A stretch of DNA of 64,000 nt from Billgrantia desiderata (GTDB lineage Bacteria > Pseudomonadota > Gammaproteobacteria > Pseudomonadales > Halomonadaceae), in assembly GCA_011742915.1 (NCBI GenBank), contig JAAQTN010000002.1, forward strand, positions 124,001-188,000, read 5' to 3'. A program made the translations under genes and the position numbers. Under the pieces are notes generated by a model. The model did no database searches, was not told the origin of the DNA, and saw only the letters and a program-made list of their open reading frames with translations. This document shows positions 1-9,323 of this stretch, piece after piece; position 1 is the first letter of the stretch, and every line of letters begins with the position of its first letter.

Positions 1-380
1 CCAACCTGAGGGGCGAAGGCACGATCTCGTCAAGCAACGCTGCTTCTTCGAAAGCCAGACCCTGAGAGCTGCACAGCGCGTTCAAACAACACCACAGGCT
101 ACCGGAAGCGCCCTTGAATCCGCCATGCCCGTCCTTGCAATGTCTCGTCATGCAGTGACCCTCCTGTCCATGAGTCACATTGCTCAGTATAGAAGCGAGC
201 CGATATCCCATAGTTTGAGTTGCCTCATTCCCAAACTCGGGGAAAGTGGTAACCCACCCCACGTTGTCATGACGAAAACCATGCTGCACGAAAAATTACA
301 GCCGCCTAGTGTTAATGCTGCATCGCACAGGATCGGTGTACCTCTCGGTACAGGGAGGGCATCTTCAAGGGAGCAGAACC
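1..380. other. Left-edge non-coding stretch
   Basis: No gene is recognised here. A plus-strand frame is open from position 2 to 679, but its translation looks like no known protein, it carries no domain, and it runs well into the convincing diguanylate cyclase gene in another frame. Part of the stretch may be the promoter and 5' leader of that gene. A frame ending near position 63 could be the tail of a gene lying to the left, but too little is visible to say. Confidence 0.5.
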
Positions 381-1385
381 ATGCAACAGAAGACCCCCTG
401 GTTGACGTCAGACATACTCAACCGTCTCAATGCCAATACCTGCCTGCTACTGGTGCGCAGCCTGTGGGAGTACTGTCCGGAACACATGTTCATCGTGCGC
501 GTCGAAGGCCCGGGCGAGTTCGTGATCGAGGCCATGAACTCCACCCGCCAGGCTCTGAGCGCAGAGAACAGCGCCGTCATCGGCAAGCGTATCGAACAGT
601 CGCTCCCCCCACCGCTGTGTCATGGCGTACTGGCCAATCTATGTCGTTGCGTAGAGTCCGGGGCACCGGTCCGGTATGAGGAGAATGACGACTATCTCGA
701 CCGGGATGGCATTTATCAGCACGTTCATCGGCAGACGCTGCTGGTTCCCATTACCAATACCGAGGGCATGGTGACCCATCTGTTCGGGATATCCCGCGAT
801 CTGGCGTTCCCGCCCGAGCATCACGTGTTCTCCCCTGCGGTCACGGGCGAGTTGGAGCGCCGCGTCTGCGAGCGCACGGCCGAGCTGGTCGCGGCCAATG
901 AAAAATTGGCCTACCTGGCCACTCACGATCATCTGACCGGCACCTACAACCGGCGCTATCTGATGGAGCTGGCCGAGCAGGAGCTGAGACGCGCCACCCG
1001 ATACGAGCTGCCGCTTTGCCTGCTGATGCTCGATATCGACCATTTCAAGACGCTCAACGACGCACGCGGCCATTTGGTGGGCGACGAGGCGCTGCGCTGC
1101 GTGGCACGTACGATCCTGGCTACCGTGCGCGAGTGCGACCTGGTGGGTCGATACGGCGGAGACGAGTTCCTGATCCTGATGCCGGAGACCACGGCCAGTG
1201 GCGCCCAGGAGTTGGCCGAACGTCTGCGCAACACCCTCACCCAGACGAGCCGCCTCACGCTGAGCATCGGGATCGCCAGCCTGGCGCCAGGCGACGACGT
1301 CGTGATCGATCTGATCGATCGTGCCGACACGCTGCTGCTTCAGGCCAAGCGTAACGGGCGCAATCGCATCGAGTGCGCTGCCTGA
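381..1385 (+). CDS. Diguanylate cyclase with N-terminal sensory (PAS-like) region
   Basis: The GGDEF domain makes cyclic di-GMP from two GTP. The active-site loop GGDEF lies at about residues 259-263. An RECD inhibitory site (RxxD) sits exactly five residues upstream, so product inhibition is expected. The metal-binding segment LDIDHFKTLND precedes it. The N-terminal half (about 170 residues) has PAS-like character, with no transmembrane segment, so the protein is probably a soluble sensor; the ligand is unknown. The start at 381 is chosen because an AAGGGAG ribosome site lies just upstream; an in-frame start at 309 lacks one. A helical linker (ERRVCERTAELVAANEKL) couples the sensor to the GGDEF domain. 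It stands alone, with no EAL partner nearby. Confidence 0.9.
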   Translation: MQQKTPWLTSDILNRLNANTCLLLVRSLWEYCPEHMFIVRVEGPGEFVIEAMNSTRQALSAENSAVIGKRIEQSLPPPLCHGVLANLCRCVESGAPVRYEENDDYLDRDGIYQHVHRQTLLVPITNTEGMVTHLFGISRDLAFPPEHHVFSPAVTGELERRVCERTAELVAANEKLAYLATHDHLTGTYNRRYLMELAEQELRRATRYELPLCLLMLDIDHFKTLNDARGHLVGDEALRCVARTILATVRECDLVGRYGGDEFLILMPETTASGAQELAERLRNTLTQTSRLTLSIGIASLAPGDDVVIDLIDRADTLLLQAKRNGRNRIECAA

Positions 1386-1410
1386 CCGCCAGTATCAAGT
1401 GTGTAAGGAC

Positions 1411-1440
1411 CAGGTACATATTGGTACCAGGCACATATTG
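1411..1440 (+). repeat. Two 13-bp direct repeats upstream of phasin gene
   Basis: CAGGTACATATTG and CAGGCACATATTG differ at one base and are spaced 17 bp apart. The first copy also forms part of a small inverted repeat, GGTAC-ATATTG-GTACC. The second copy runs directly into the longer inverted repeat that follows. They lie about 90-120 bp upstream of the phasin start and may be part of its promoter or operator region. Confidence 0.5.
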
Positions 1441-1478
1441 CAATGCAGCAAGCAGTTTTGCTATGCTGCATTGCAATA
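1436..1478. promoter_or_regulatory. Perfect 15-bp inverted repeat, candidate operator of the phasin gene
   Basis: TATTGCAATGCAGCA (1436-1450) is perfectly inverted as TGCTGCATTGCAATA (1464-1478), with a 13-bp spacer. It lies about 50 bp before the phasin start codon. Phasin genes in other proteobacteria are repressed by PhaR, which binds TGC/GCA-rich repeats; the motif here fits that style but the regulator is not in the window. The assignment to a PhaR-like repressor is inference. Confidence 0.5.
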
Positions 1479-1528
1479 GAGCGGACATCCGTTCGAAATT
1501 ACACAACACATCCGGAGATACCTTACTC

Positions 1529-1900
1529 ATGATGAAGTCATTCAGCTTCGACACCAAACCCTTCGAAGCCATGCTGCTTGGCCCGGCGCGTGCCTATGCC
1601 GCTCTGAGCATCGACTATTCCGAAAAGCTGGTCGGCGCCCAGCTCGAGGCCGTCAAGGCCTATACCGACACCAGCCTGGCGCAAGCCCGCAAGCTGCTCG
1701 AAGTCCGCGATGCCGACGGTCTGCGTAGCTACCTCGAAGATCAGCAGCAGTTTGCCAAGAACGTGACCGAGCGTCTCAAGGGCGATGCCGAGAAGGCCGT
1801 CTCCCTGCACCAGGACTTCTTCCAGCAGAGCCAGAAGCTTGCTGAAAGCAGCCTGCAGGAAGTCCAAAAGGCCTCCTCGAGCCAGACCGCCAAGGCCTGA
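1529..1900 (+). CDS. phaP: Phasin family protein (polyhydroxyalkanoate granule coat)
   Basis: Phasins are small amphipathic helical proteins that coat intracellular PHA granules. The 123-residue product is all-helical, with the typical N-terminal FDTKPFEAMLLGPARAYAALS-like segment and a C-terminal tail rich in S, Q and A. It matches the usual size of the family (110-190 aa). The start at 1529 is preceded by CCGGAGATA; an upstream in-frame start at 1373 would run through the operator-like inverted repeat and is rejected. A strong terminator follows. No PHA synthase is present in the window, so the granule-making genes must lie elsewhere. Confidence 0.85.
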   Translation: MMKSFSFDTKPFEAMLLGPARAYAALSIDYSEKLVGAQLEAVKAYTDTSLAQARKLLEVRDADGLRSYLEDQQQFAKNVTERLKGDAEKAVSLHQDFFQQSQKLAESSLQEVQKASSSQTAKA

Positions 1901-1951
1901 AGCTCTCTGCACGGTTCCGTTGCATAGGTCTAGCACACGGCACTGATACGA

Positions 1952-1988
1952 GACCCGCCGAACCTCGTTCGGCGGGTCTTCGTTTTTC
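1952..1988 (+). terminator. Rho-independent terminator after phasin gene
   Basis: A perfect 12-bp stem (GACCCGCCGAAC / GTTCGGCGGGTC) with a CTC loop is followed by TTCGTTTTTCTC. Confidence 0.9.
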
Positions 1989-2078
1989 TCTCCAGTTTCA
2001 TCTTTCCATCTGTCGCCTGTCGGCTCCCATCGTTTATGCTCGACCTGCACGGGCATGTCGCAATGAGGAAGCAAACGA

Positions 2079-2633
2079 ATGAAAGCCTGGTTACCCGTAG
2101 CCTTGGTGAGTCTCACCCTTGTCGGCTGCCAGATGATGGAACCGGGGCCGCCACCCGAGCGTATCGAGGTGATCGATATCGGCGACCCGCAACGCCCTGA
2201 CGTCGAACGCCCCGACGCCGAGCGCCCTGCCCCCAGCCCGGGACGCATCGCTCGTCAGGTGGCCTTCCCGGCGAGCGAGTATGCCGCGCTGCCGAAGAGC
2301 GGCACCGCCGCCATTTCGGGCAGGCTCAGTCTGAACGGCACTCCCGGCACCGGGGAAACGATTTCCGTCGCGCCGGTCACCACCTACTCGGCAGAAGCCG
2401 CCGAGCACGCCCTGGCAGGACGAGCGGTCGAGCCGGCCGACCCGCGAGCGCGTGAATACACCCACACCACGCGCACCGACGGCAACGGCAATTTTTCCCT
2501 GCAGGGTCTCCCGCCTGGTGAGTTCTACGTCTCGGGCAGCGTGGTCAACCCCGGCAACGGCCAGCGCCAAGTGATACTGCGTCAGGTGTCACTGCGCAAC
2601 GGCCAGCGCCTCGAGGTCAATCTGAGCCGCTGA
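2079..2633 (+). CDS. Lipoprotein with a carboxypeptidase-regulatory-like domain
   Basis: The 184-residue product begins with a lipoprotein signal peptide ending in LVGC (Cys at residue 17). A Pro/Arg/Asp-rich linker follows (about residues 20-60). The C-terminal half contains TDGNGNFSLQGLPPGEFYV, typical of a carboxypeptidase regulatory-like (beta-sandwich) domain. It is expected to be anchored in the inner or outer membrane, facing the periplasm. A GAGGAAG ribosome site supports the start. It converges with hda and does not form an operon. Function unknown. Confidence 0.7.
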   Translation: MKAWLPVALVSLTLVGCQMMEPGPPPERIEVIDIGDPQRPDVERPDAERPAPSPGRIARQVAFPASEYAALPKSGTAAISGRLSLNGTPGTGETISVAPVTTYSAEAAEHALAGRAVEPADPRAREYTHTTRTDGNGNFSLQGLPPGEFYVSGSVVNPGNGQRQVILRQVSLRNGQRLEVNLSR

Positions 2634-2642
2634 CGCACTGCG

Positions 2643-3344
2643 TTACCAGCCCAGCGCCTGCTTGACGAAGGGAATGGTCAGCTTGCGCTGGGCCGACAGC
2701 GAAGCACGGTCGAGAACGGCCAGCTCGTCGAACAGCTCGTCCAGACGTCGCGGTCCGCGGTGAAGAATATAGCGGGCCACCTCCTCGGAAAGCTGCATGC
2801 CACGTATGCGTGCGCGTAGCTGCAGGGCCTGCAGCCTCTCGCCGTCATCCAGCCGCTGCAGTTGAAAGGTGACACCCCAGGTAAGACGCGATGCCAAGTC
2901 CGGCAGAGCGACCGGAAGCTGGCGGGGAGCTGCAGACGCCGACATCACCAGCCGCTTGCCGGCATCGCGCAAGCGGTTGAATGCATGAAACAACCCCTCC
3001 TCCCAGCGGCGCCGGCCGATGACGACATCCACGTCGTCGATGGCCACCAGGTCGAGGCGCTCCACGTCCTCGAGCATCAGCGGCGGGAAATGTCCCAGGT
3101 CGTGCAACGGCAGGTAGAGCGCACGGAGGTCGCGGTCGGAAGCCGCGTGACAGGCCGCCTGTAGCAGATGACTGCGCCCACTGCCGGGAGCGCCCCACAG
3201 GAACAGGAACGGCTCGCCGTCGGCATCGAGCTGGCGCGAGAGGCGATCCAGCAAGGCGGCATTGGCCGCCGGCAGAAAACTCTCGAAAGTGGCATCGTCA
3301 CGCAGCCCCACCCCCAGAGGCAGCTGCGCAGGCGCTCGACTCAT
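2643..3344 (-). CDS. hda: DnaA regulatory inactivator Hda
   Basis: Hda binds the replication clamp and promotes hydrolysis of DnaA-bound ATP to prevent over-initiation. The 233-residue protein has the N-terminal clamp-binding motif (QLPLGV, residues 7-12) followed by a single AAA+ module: Walker A GAPGSGRSH near residue 51, Walker B LDLVAIDDVD near residue 100, and an arginine-containing region (DLASRL). It lacks the DNA-binding domain of DnaA, as expected. Its ATG overlaps the stop of the upstream perM by four bases, so the two are translationally coupled, an arrangement common in gammaproteobacteria. Confidence 0.95.
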   Translation of the reverse strand: MSRAPAQLPLGVGLRDDATFESFLPAANAALLDRLSRQLDADGEPFLFLWGAPGSGRSHLLQAACHAASDRDLRALYLPLHDLGHFPPLMLEDVERLDLVAIDDVDVVIGRRRWEEGLFHAFNRLRDAGKRLVMSASAAPRQLPVALPDLASRLTWGVTFQLQRLDDGERLQALQLRARIRGMQLSEEVARYILHRGPRRLDELFDELAVLDRASLSAQRKLTIPFVKQALGW

Positions 3345-4417
3345 GGTGAATCCTCGTTGCGACGCTCTTTTTTATCGGCGTCGTAAAGGCTGCTGCGCTT
3401 GTAGCGTTCATTGAGTTCCCGCAAGAGTACCATGATCACCGCCGCAGCCGGCAGCGCCAGCAGCACCCCGGTGAAACCGAACAGGTTGCCGCCCGCCAGC
3501 ACGGCGAAGATCACCGCCACCGGATGCAACCCGATACGGTCTCCCAGCAGCTTGGGCTGCAGCACCACGCTTTCGATGATCTGACCGATAGTGAACACGA
3601 TGACCACGCCGAGCAGCGCCACCCAGCTGCCGAACTGGAAGAACGCCACGATCAACGCCACGCTGATACCGACGATGAAGCCGAGGAACGGCACGATGCT
3701 GGCCAGCCCCGCCAGCATGCCGATCAGCAGCCCGAAGCGAAGCCCCATGACGGTCAACCCGATGGCGTAGATGGCCCCCAGGGTCAGCATGACCAGCAGT
3801 TGGCCACGCAGGAAGGCCGAAAGCACTTCGTCGCAGCGCAGGCTGAGACGCACCGCATCCGGCTCCAGGCGCCGCGGGATGAGATTGCGCAGATTGACGA
3901 TCAGACGATCCCAGTCCAGCAGTAGATAGAAAGTGACCACCGGAATCAGCGCGAAATAGGTCACCCAGGCCAGGAACGCCGCCCCCGAGCGCCCGATCTG
4001 ACCCAGAAACTGGGCCAGGTAGCCGCCGGCGTCCTGCCAATGCTCGGCCAGCGTCTCCTGCACGTTATCGAGATCCGCCGCCACGTCCAGCCCCGTCCAG
4101 CCGCGGATCTGCGGTGCCAGCACCGTTTCCACCCACTCGAATATTCCCGGAATCATCAGCCCGAACTGGCGCACCTGCTGCACGGCCAGAGGGATCAGCA
4201 CCAGCAGTGCCACCCCCAGCACCAGCGTCAGGATGAAGAACACGCCGCACACCGCCAAGGCGCGCGAAAGCCCCAGGCGCTGCAGTCGATTGGCCAGCGG
4301 ATCGCTCAGATACGCCAGGATCATCCCGGCGATGAACGGCATCAGCATCGTTTCCAGTTGGAACAGCAGCCACACCACGGCGACCGCGCCAATCAGCACC
4401 CACCATTCTTTACGCAT
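3341..4417 (-). CDS. perM: AI-2E/PerM family transporter
   Basis: This polytopic inner-membrane protein has about 358 residues and seven to eight hydrophobic segments, matching PerM/AI-2E family permeases. The substrate in this organism cannot be read from the sequence. The start at 4417 (MRKEWWVLIG) is preceded by a GGAG site; an ATG ten codons upstream has a weaker context. Its stop codon overlaps the hda start (ATGA). It is divergent from purM, with about 166 bp between the two starts. Confidence 0.85.
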   Translation of the reverse strand: MRKEWWVLIGAVAVVWLLFQLETMLMPFIAGMILAYLSDPLANRLQRLGLSRALAVCGVFFILTLVLGVALLVLIPLAVQQVRQFGLMIPGIFEWVETVLAPQIRGWTGLDVAADLDNVQETLAEHWQDAGGYLAQFLGQIGRSGAAFLAWVTYFALIPVVTFYLLLDWDRLIVNLRNLIPRRLEPDAVRLSLRCDEVLSAFLRGQLLVMLTLGAIYAIGLTVMGLRFGLLIGMLAGLASIVPFLGFIVGISVALIVAFFQFGSWVALLGVVIVFTIGQIIESVVLQPKLLGDRIGLHPVAVIFAVLAGGNLFGFTGVLLALPAAAVIMVLLRELNERYKRSSLYDADKKERRNEDSP

Positions 4418-4583
4418 CACAGCTCCACACCTCCCTGCGTTCTCCATCCACGGCGATGCGAGCCGTGCGTCGTGATGCTACAATTCCGGCCCGATCTTGC
4501 CCACTGCTTCGGCCATCAGGCGTTGCGTCGCCTCGCGCCGCTCGCCGGGCCACATAACCGCGCTACTTCGTACAGGACAGGCC

Positions 4584-5660
4584 ATGACCGATTCCACCTC
4601 CCCCGACAACGCCAAGGCATCCCTGAGCTACAAGGACGCCGGCGTCGACATCGATGCCGGCAACGCCCTGGTCGACCGCATCAAGGGCGTCGCCAAGCGC
4701 ACCATGCGCCCCGAGGTGATGGGCGGACTGGGCGGCTTCGGCGCCCTGTGCCAGTTGCCTTCCGGCTATCGCGAGCCGGTGCTGGTCTCGGGCACCGACG
4801 GCGTAGGCACCAAGCTGCGCCTGGCCATGGACCTGGGTCGACACGACTCCATCGGCATCGATCTGGTGGCCATGTGCGTCAACGACCTGGTGGTGGCCGG
4901 CGCCGAACCGCTGTTCTTCCTCGACTACTATGCCACGGGCAAACTCGATGTGGACATCGCCGCCGACGTCGTCGCCGGCATCGGCGAGGGTTGCGAACAG
5001 GCCGGCTGCGCCCTGGTGGGCGGTGAAACCGCCGAAATGCCCGGCATGTACGAAGGCAGTGACTACGATCTGGCCGGCTTCTGTGTCGGCGTGGTGGAGA
5101 AATCCGAGATCCTCGACGGCAGCAAGGTCGGCGAAGGCGACGTGCTGCTGGGTATCGCTTCCAGCGGCGCCCACTCCAACGGCTATTCGCTGATCCGCAA
5201 GATCCTCGAAGTGAGCGGCGCCTCGTTGGACACCGCCATCGACGGCCGGCCACTGGGCGACGCCCTGCTCGCCCCCACGCGGATCTACGTCAAGCCGCTG
5301 CTGTCGCTGATCAAGGAGAGCGGCGTCGCCGTTCACGCCCTGTCGCACATCACCGGCGGCGGGCTGCTGGAGAACATTCCCCGGGTACTGCCCGACTCCC
5401 TGGCGGCACGCATCGACGTGAAGAGCTGGACGCGCCCGGCGCTGTTCGACTGGCTGCAGCAGCAGGGCAACGTGGCGGAACACGAAATGTACCGCGTGCT
5501 CAACTGCGGTATCGGCATGGTCGTGGTCGTACCCGCCGAGAAGGCCGATCAGGCCCGCGCCCACCTGCAGGCCCAGGGCGAGACGGTCTATCGCATCGGC
5601 GAGATCATCGCCCGCGGCGAAGGCGAAGAAGCGGTTGTGCTGGAGAACCTCGAGGCATGA
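4584..5660 (+). CDS. purM: Phosphoribosylformylglycinamidine cyclo-ligase
   Basis: PurM (AIR synthetase) converts FGAM and ATP to aminoimidazole ribotide, the fifth step of purine synthesis, in the cytosol. The 358-residue product shows family motifs including [36 protein letters not shown] and [13 protein letters not shown]. It is slightly longer than the E. coli enzyme (345 aa). The start at 4584 follows an AGGACAG ribosome site. Its stop overlaps the purN start by four bases (ATGA). Confidence 0.97.
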   Translation: MTDSTSPDNAKASLSYKDAGVDIDAGNALVDRIKGVAKRTMRPEVMGGLGGFGALCQLPSGYREPVLVSGTDGVGTKLRLAMDLGRHDSIGIDLVAMCVNDLVVAGAEPLFFLDYYATGKLDVDIAADVVAGIGEGCEQAGCALVGGETAEMPGMYEGSDYDLAGFCVGVVEKSEILDGSKVGEGDVLLGIASSGAHSNGYSLIRKILEVSGASLDTAIDGRPLGDALLAPTRIYVKPLLSLIKESGVAVHALSHITGGGLLENIPRVLPDSLAARIDVKSWTRPALFDWLQQQGNVAEHEMYRVLNCGIGMVVVVPAEKADQARAHLQAQGETVYRIGEIIARGEGEEAVVLENLEA

Positions 5661-6385
5661 GCGAAGCGTACGACGGCGACACCATGACGGACTTCACCCC
5701 CGAGCCCACCGGCACACGCCGGGTGGTGGTGCTGATCTCGGGTAACGGCAGCAACCTGCAGGCGCTGATCGACGAGCAGACCCACGACCGCCTGGGCGGC
5801 GAGATCGTGGCGGTGATCTCCAACGTTGCGGACGCCTACGGCCTGCAGCGTGCCCGCGATGCCGGCATCGATGCGGTAGTGCTGCCCCACGGCGAGTACG
5901 AGAGTCGCGAAGCCTACGATGGCGCCCTGATCAAGGTGATCGAACGCCACGAACCCGACCTGGTGGTGCTGGCCGGCTTCATGCGCATCCTGAGTTCACG
6001 CTTCGTGCAGCGCTTCCTCGGCCGCATGCTCAACATCCACCCATCCCTGCTGCCCGCCTACCGTGGCCTCAACACCCATGCCAAGGCGTTGGCCGACGGC
6101 GTGACCGAACACGGCTGCAGCGTGCACTTCGTAACCGAGGAGCTCGACGGCGGCCCGGTCGCCATCCAGGCCGTGGTGCAGGTAAGCGATGGCGAGACCG
6201 AAGCCAGCCTGAAGGAGAAAGTGCACGCCCGCGAGCACCTGATCTACCCCATCGCGGTGAAGTGGTTCCTCGAGGGGCGCCTGCGCCTCGAGGGCGAAGC
6301 CGCCATGCTCGACGGCACTCCGCTGCCGCCCCAGGGCCTGCGCCTCTCCCACGCCGACGCCGCCGAAGAGCTGGACGAAGAGTAG
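5657..6385 (+). CDS. purN: Phosphoribosylglycinamide formyltransferase
   Basis: PurN transfers a formyl group from 10-formyl-tetrahydrofolate to glycinamide ribotide, the third step of purine synthesis. The N-terminal nucleotide-binding motif [12 protein letters not shown] and the folate-site motif [14 protein letters not shown] are intact, as is the downstream DGGPVAIQ. The chosen start overlaps purM by four bases. An alternative ATG at 5684 (MTDFTPEP) would remove nine poorly conserved residues. The C-terminus is about 15-20 residues longer than E. coli PurN and acidic. Confidence 0.96.
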   Translation: MSEAYDGDTMTDFTPEPTGTRRVVVLISGNGSNLQALIDEQTHDRLGGEIVAVISNVADAYGLQRARDAGIDAVVLPHGEYESREAYDGALIKVIERHEPDLVVLAGFMRILSSRFVQRFLGRMLNIHPSLLPAYRGLNTHAKALADGVTEHGCSVHFVTEELDGGPVAIQAVVQVSDGETEASLKEKVHAREHLIYPIAVKWFLEGRLRLEGEAAMLDGTPLPPQGLRLSHADAAEELDEE

Positions 6386-6434
6386 CGTCAAGCTCGACGC
6401 AAAGTGGATGCCCCAAGACGCTAGCGGCGCCGGG

Positions 6435-6519
6435 GACAGTTCAGAGTGGAGGTCATTCTTTCATGGATGAAGAATGTAGCGCCCAGGGAAGGGTTTACAG
6501 CGCCTCCACGAGAACTGTC
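6435..6519. repeat. Double-hairpin intergenic element (palindromic repeat)
   Basis: This 85-bp element lies between purN and dcd, which converge. Outer arms GACAGTTC (6435-6442) and GAACTGTC (6512-6519) are inverted. Inside them GTGGAGG (6446-6452) pairs with CCTCCAC (6503-6509). The core holds a hairpin with CATGGATG at its tip (CATTCTTTCAT-GG-ATGAAGAATG), followed by a second segment containing CAGGGAAGG. A related two-hairpin element with CATGGATG and CAGGGATG tips occurs at 14175-14229. It may also serve as a terminator for purN and dcd. Confidence 0.7.
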
Positions 6520-6550
6520 GACGGATAAGCCGCGGGTTACGTCAGTTGAC

Positions 6551-7117
6551 TCAGGTGCGGGGCAAAGTCACTCCCCTCTGTCCCATATACTTGCCGCCGC
6601 GATCCTTGTAGGAGGTCGCGCACACCTCGTCCGACTCCAGGAACAGCATCTGCGCCACGCCCTCGTTGGCGTAGATCTTGGCCGGCAGGTTGGTGGTGTT
6701 GGAGAACTCCAGGGTCACGTGCCCTTCCCACTCCGGCTCCAGCGGCGTCACGTTGACGATGATGCCGCAACGAGCGTAGGTAGACTTGCCCAGACAGATG
6801 GTCAGCACGCTGCGCGGAATGCGGAAATACTCCACGGTGCGCGCCAGGGCGAAGGAGTTGGGCGGGATGATGCAGACGTCGCCCTTGATGTCGACGAAGC
6901 TCTTCTCATCGAAGTTCTTGGGGTCGACCACCGCCGAGTGAATGTTGGTGAACACCTTGAACTCATCGGCACAGCGGACGTCGTAGCCGTAGCTGGAGGT
7001 GCCGTAGGAGATCACCCGCTGATCGTTGACGTAACGCACCTGATCGGCTTCGAAGGGTTCGATCATGCCTTCCCGCTCGGCCATGCGGCGGATCCAACTG
7101 TCGGGCTTGATGCTCAT
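6551..7117 (-). CDS. dcd: dCTP deaminase
   Basis: Dcd deaminates dCTP to dUTP, feeding thymidylate synthesis. The 188-residue product has the characteristic start [14 protein letters not shown], the SSYGYDVRC segment, the active-site region with E in the trimer interface ([15 protein letters not shown]) and the [12 protein letters not shown] stretch. The length is close to the E. coli enzyme (193 aa). The start at 7117 has an AGGACG site; upstream in-frame codons lack one. It lies downstream of apbC on the same strand, 128 bp away. Confidence 0.95.
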   Translation of the reverse strand: MSIKPDSWIRRMAEREGMIEPFEADQVRYVNDQRVISYGTSSYGYDVRCADEFKVFTNIHSAVVDPKNFDEKSFVDIKGDVCIIPPNSFALARTVEYFRIPRSVLTICLGKSTYARCGIIVNVTPLEPEWEGHVTLEFSNTTNLPAKIYANEGVAQMLFLESDEVCATSYKDRGGKYMGQRGVTLPRT

Positions 7118-7245
7118 GGGACGTCCTGAGAGAAGTTGTGCCGGAGAATGAAGAAGTAGGCTTTGGCTGAAAAGTCGCCTAGGGCCGCTATCATAGCGGC
7201 CCTGGATGCACTCGTCACGGCCCGTCGCCAACGGGCCGAAGGCCG

Positions 7246-8052
7246 TCAATCACTGAACGAGATGCTCGGCCCTTCGCTCGGCGACTGGCCGCCCAGTTCA
7301 GCGGCAATCTGCCGCGCCATGTCGCGGAAGGTTGCCGTCACCTCGCCTTCCGGCTCGGCAACAACGGTGGGTCGGCCGCCGTCCACCTGCTCGCGGATCG
7401 ACAGCGCCAGCGGCAGCCTGCCCAGAACCTTGGTCTCGTACTCACCAGCGATACGCTCGCCGCCGCCTTCGCCGAAGATCGGCTCGGCGTGACCGCACTG
7501 GGAACAGACGTGCAGGCTCATGTTCTCCACCACACCCAGCACCGGCACGTTGACCTTGCGGAACATCTCGATACCCTTGCGGGCATCGAGCAGCGCGATG
7601 TCCTGGGGTGTGGTCACGATGACCGCACCGTCCACCGGCACCTTCTGCGCCAGCGTCAGCTGGATGTCGCCGGTGCCCGGCGGCATGTCGATGAACAGCA
7701 CATCGAGGTTGTCCCAGGCCGTTTGCGTCAACAGCTGCTGGAAGGCCCCCGCCACCATCGGGCCGCGCCACACCATGGGCTCCCGGGTGTCGACCATGAA
7801 GGCCATCGACATGGCCTGTACGCCATGAGTCTCCAGCGGCCGGAACTTGTTCTCGCCGGCCTGCTGAGGCCGCACGCCTTCCGGAACACCCAGCATCTGC
7901 GCCTGACTGGGGCCGTGGATGTCGGCATCGAGAATGCCGACACGATACCCTTCGGCAACCATGGCCAGCGCCAGATTGACGGTAACGGTGGATTTGCCCA
8001 CCCCACCCTTGCCGGATGCAACGGCCACGATATGCTTGACCCCTTCGATCAC
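7246..8052 (-). CDS. apbC: Iron-sulfur cluster carrier protein ApbC/Mrp
   Basis: This MinD/ParA-fold ATPase binds and transfers Fe-S clusters. The deviant Walker A motif [10 protein letters not shown] spans residues 13-22. A CxxC motif (CSQC, near residue 180) that holds the bridging cluster is present. The N-terminal MIP18/DUF59 domain found in some homologues is absent, so this is the short form (268 aa). The start codon is GTG, preceded by a clear AAGGAG. It is followed by dcd on the same strand. Confidence 0.93.
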   Translation of the reverse strand: MIEGVKHIVAVASGKGGVGKSTVTVNLALAMVAEGYRVGILDADIHGPSQAQMLGVPEGVRPQQAGENKFRPLETHGVQAMSMAFMVDTREPMVWRGPMVAGAFQQLLTQTAWDNLDVLFIDMPPGTGDIQLTLAQKVPVDGAVIVTTPQDIALLDARKGIEMFRKVNVPVLGVVENMSLHVCSQCGHAEPIFGEGGGERIAGEYETKVLGRLPLALSIREQVDGGRPTVVAEPEGEVTATFRDMARQIAAELGGQSPSEGPSISFSD

Positions 8053-8173
8053 GACTGACTCCTTATTCCTGCAAATGAGTGTCCTGCGAATGGCAATTGT
8101 CTGACACGCTCAGTATAACGCGACAGCTCCCGAGACGAGCGCGACCGAGCGACATTGAAATCTCCATAAAGAC

Positions 8174-8199
8174 ATGCGGCGGGCCAAGGCCCGCCGCAT
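8174..8199 (-). terminator. Hairpin terminator downstream of the coiled-coil gene
   Basis: A perfect 12-bp stem (ATGCGGCGGGCC / GGCCCGCCGCAT) with a two-base centre is followed on the minus strand by GTCTTTAT. It is placed to end transcripts of the gene ending at 8219. Confidence 0.75.
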
Positions 8200-8218
8200 C
8201 GTTTCGCCCTCACGGCGA

Positions 8219-9292
8219 TCAGTTGCTCTCGGCCTCTTCGGCCTCATTCTCTTCCTGCGACGCCTGCTGCGTGGCCTGCTGGCCTTGTTGCTGGCCTTGC
8301 TGAGTGCGAAGCTCGAGGTCCCCCAGCGCATCGCGCCACTGGGCAAGCTGCGCCTCGATCTGCTCGAGCTGCTGCTGGCGACGCTGAACCTGGGCCTCCA
8401 ACTCCTCGAGTTCGCTACGGGCCGACTCGATCTCTTCGCTGGTCTCATCACGCTCCTGGCGAATCGTCTCGAGCTCTGACGTGGCAGCCTCGCGCTCGTC
8501 GCGAATCTCGCCCACTTCGCTCTCGACTTCGCTACGCCAGGCCTCCAGCGCCTCGATGTCGTTCTCCAGCGCTTCGACCGTCTGCTGGCGCTCTTCGATG
8601 GCCTGGTTCAGCGTATCGAGCTGCTCCTGGCCAGCTGCGGCTTCCTCACGCACGCGCTCCAGTTCACTGGCTATCTGCTCGAGTTCCTCTTCGGCCTGGC
8701 GGCGCGCCTCTTCTGCCTCCTGACGCTCCTCTTCGGCGGTCTGGCGTGCGGCCTCGGCTTCCTGGCGTGCGCTTTCCGCATCCTGACGGGCCGCATCGGC
8801 ATCGGCACGTGCTTCGTCTACCGCCTGGAAGTCATCGCGCAACGCCGTCAGGCTCTCCTCCATTTCGGCCTGCTCGCCACGGCGTGCCTCGAGATCGCCC
8901 TCCAGTGCCTCGCGCTCCTCCTGCAACTCGCCGATACGGGCAGAAGCCTCAGCCGCCTCGGCTTCGAGACGCTCGATCTCGCCGCGAGCGGCTTCCTGCT
9001 CGTCGCGCAGGGCGGCTTCCGCCGACTGCCGCTCCTCTTCGAGTTCGGCCAGCCGCCGTTCCAGCGCCTCGATGTTCTCCCCTGCTTCATTACGCTCGTT
9101 GAGTTCCCTGACCAACTCCTGGTGCTCACCTTCCAGCGCGGCTAGCTGCTCCTCGAGCGCGGCGCTGCGTTCACGCTGGTTGCCGGCGCTGTTATGGGCA
9201 AGAATCGCCCAGAGGATGGCCAGCACGGCGATGGCCACCAGTGCCATGACGCGTCTGTCCTTGTAGAGTGGACTTTCGGGTGTTTCCGACAT
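8219..9292 (-). CDS. Membrane-anchored long coiled-coil protein of unknown function
   Basis: The 357-residue product has a short cytoplasmic N-terminus, one transmembrane helix (about residues 16-35, VMALVAIAVLAILWAILAH) and then about 290 residues of almost uninterrupted heptad-repeat coiled coil, dominated by E, R, A, Q and L. The tail is rich in Q and E. By topology the coiled coil is probably periplasmic. Low-complexity composition makes homology unreliable, and no enzyme domain is seen. The ATG at 9292 has a GGAGGG site at good spacing; a TTG two codons upstream is possible. A 19-bp palindrome lies upstream. A structural or scaffolding role is a guess. Confidence 0.7.
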   Translation of the reverse strand: MSETPESPLYKDRRVMALVAIAVLAILWAILAHNSAGNQRERSAALEEQLAALEGEHQELVRELNERNEAGENIEALERRLAELEEERQSAEAALRDEQEAARGEIERLEAEAAEASARIGELQEEREALEGDLEARRGEQAEMEESLTALRDDFQAVDEARADADAARQDAESARQEAEAARQTAEEERQEAEEARRQAEEELEQIASELERVREEAAAGQEQLDTLNQAIEERQQTVEALENDIEALEAWRSEVESEVGEIRDEREAATSELETIRQERDETSEEIESARSELEELEAQVQRRQQQLEQIEAQLAQWRDALGDLELRTQQGQQQGQQATQQASQEENEAEEAESN

Positions 9293-9323
9293 GGGCAAGA
9301 CCCTCCAGATGGTCCATGTTGAT

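Noticed and set aside
125..679. Plus-strand ORF of 184 codons at the left edge
   Set aside because: It overlaps the diguanylate cyclase gene in another frame, has no domain and low-complexity basic composition.
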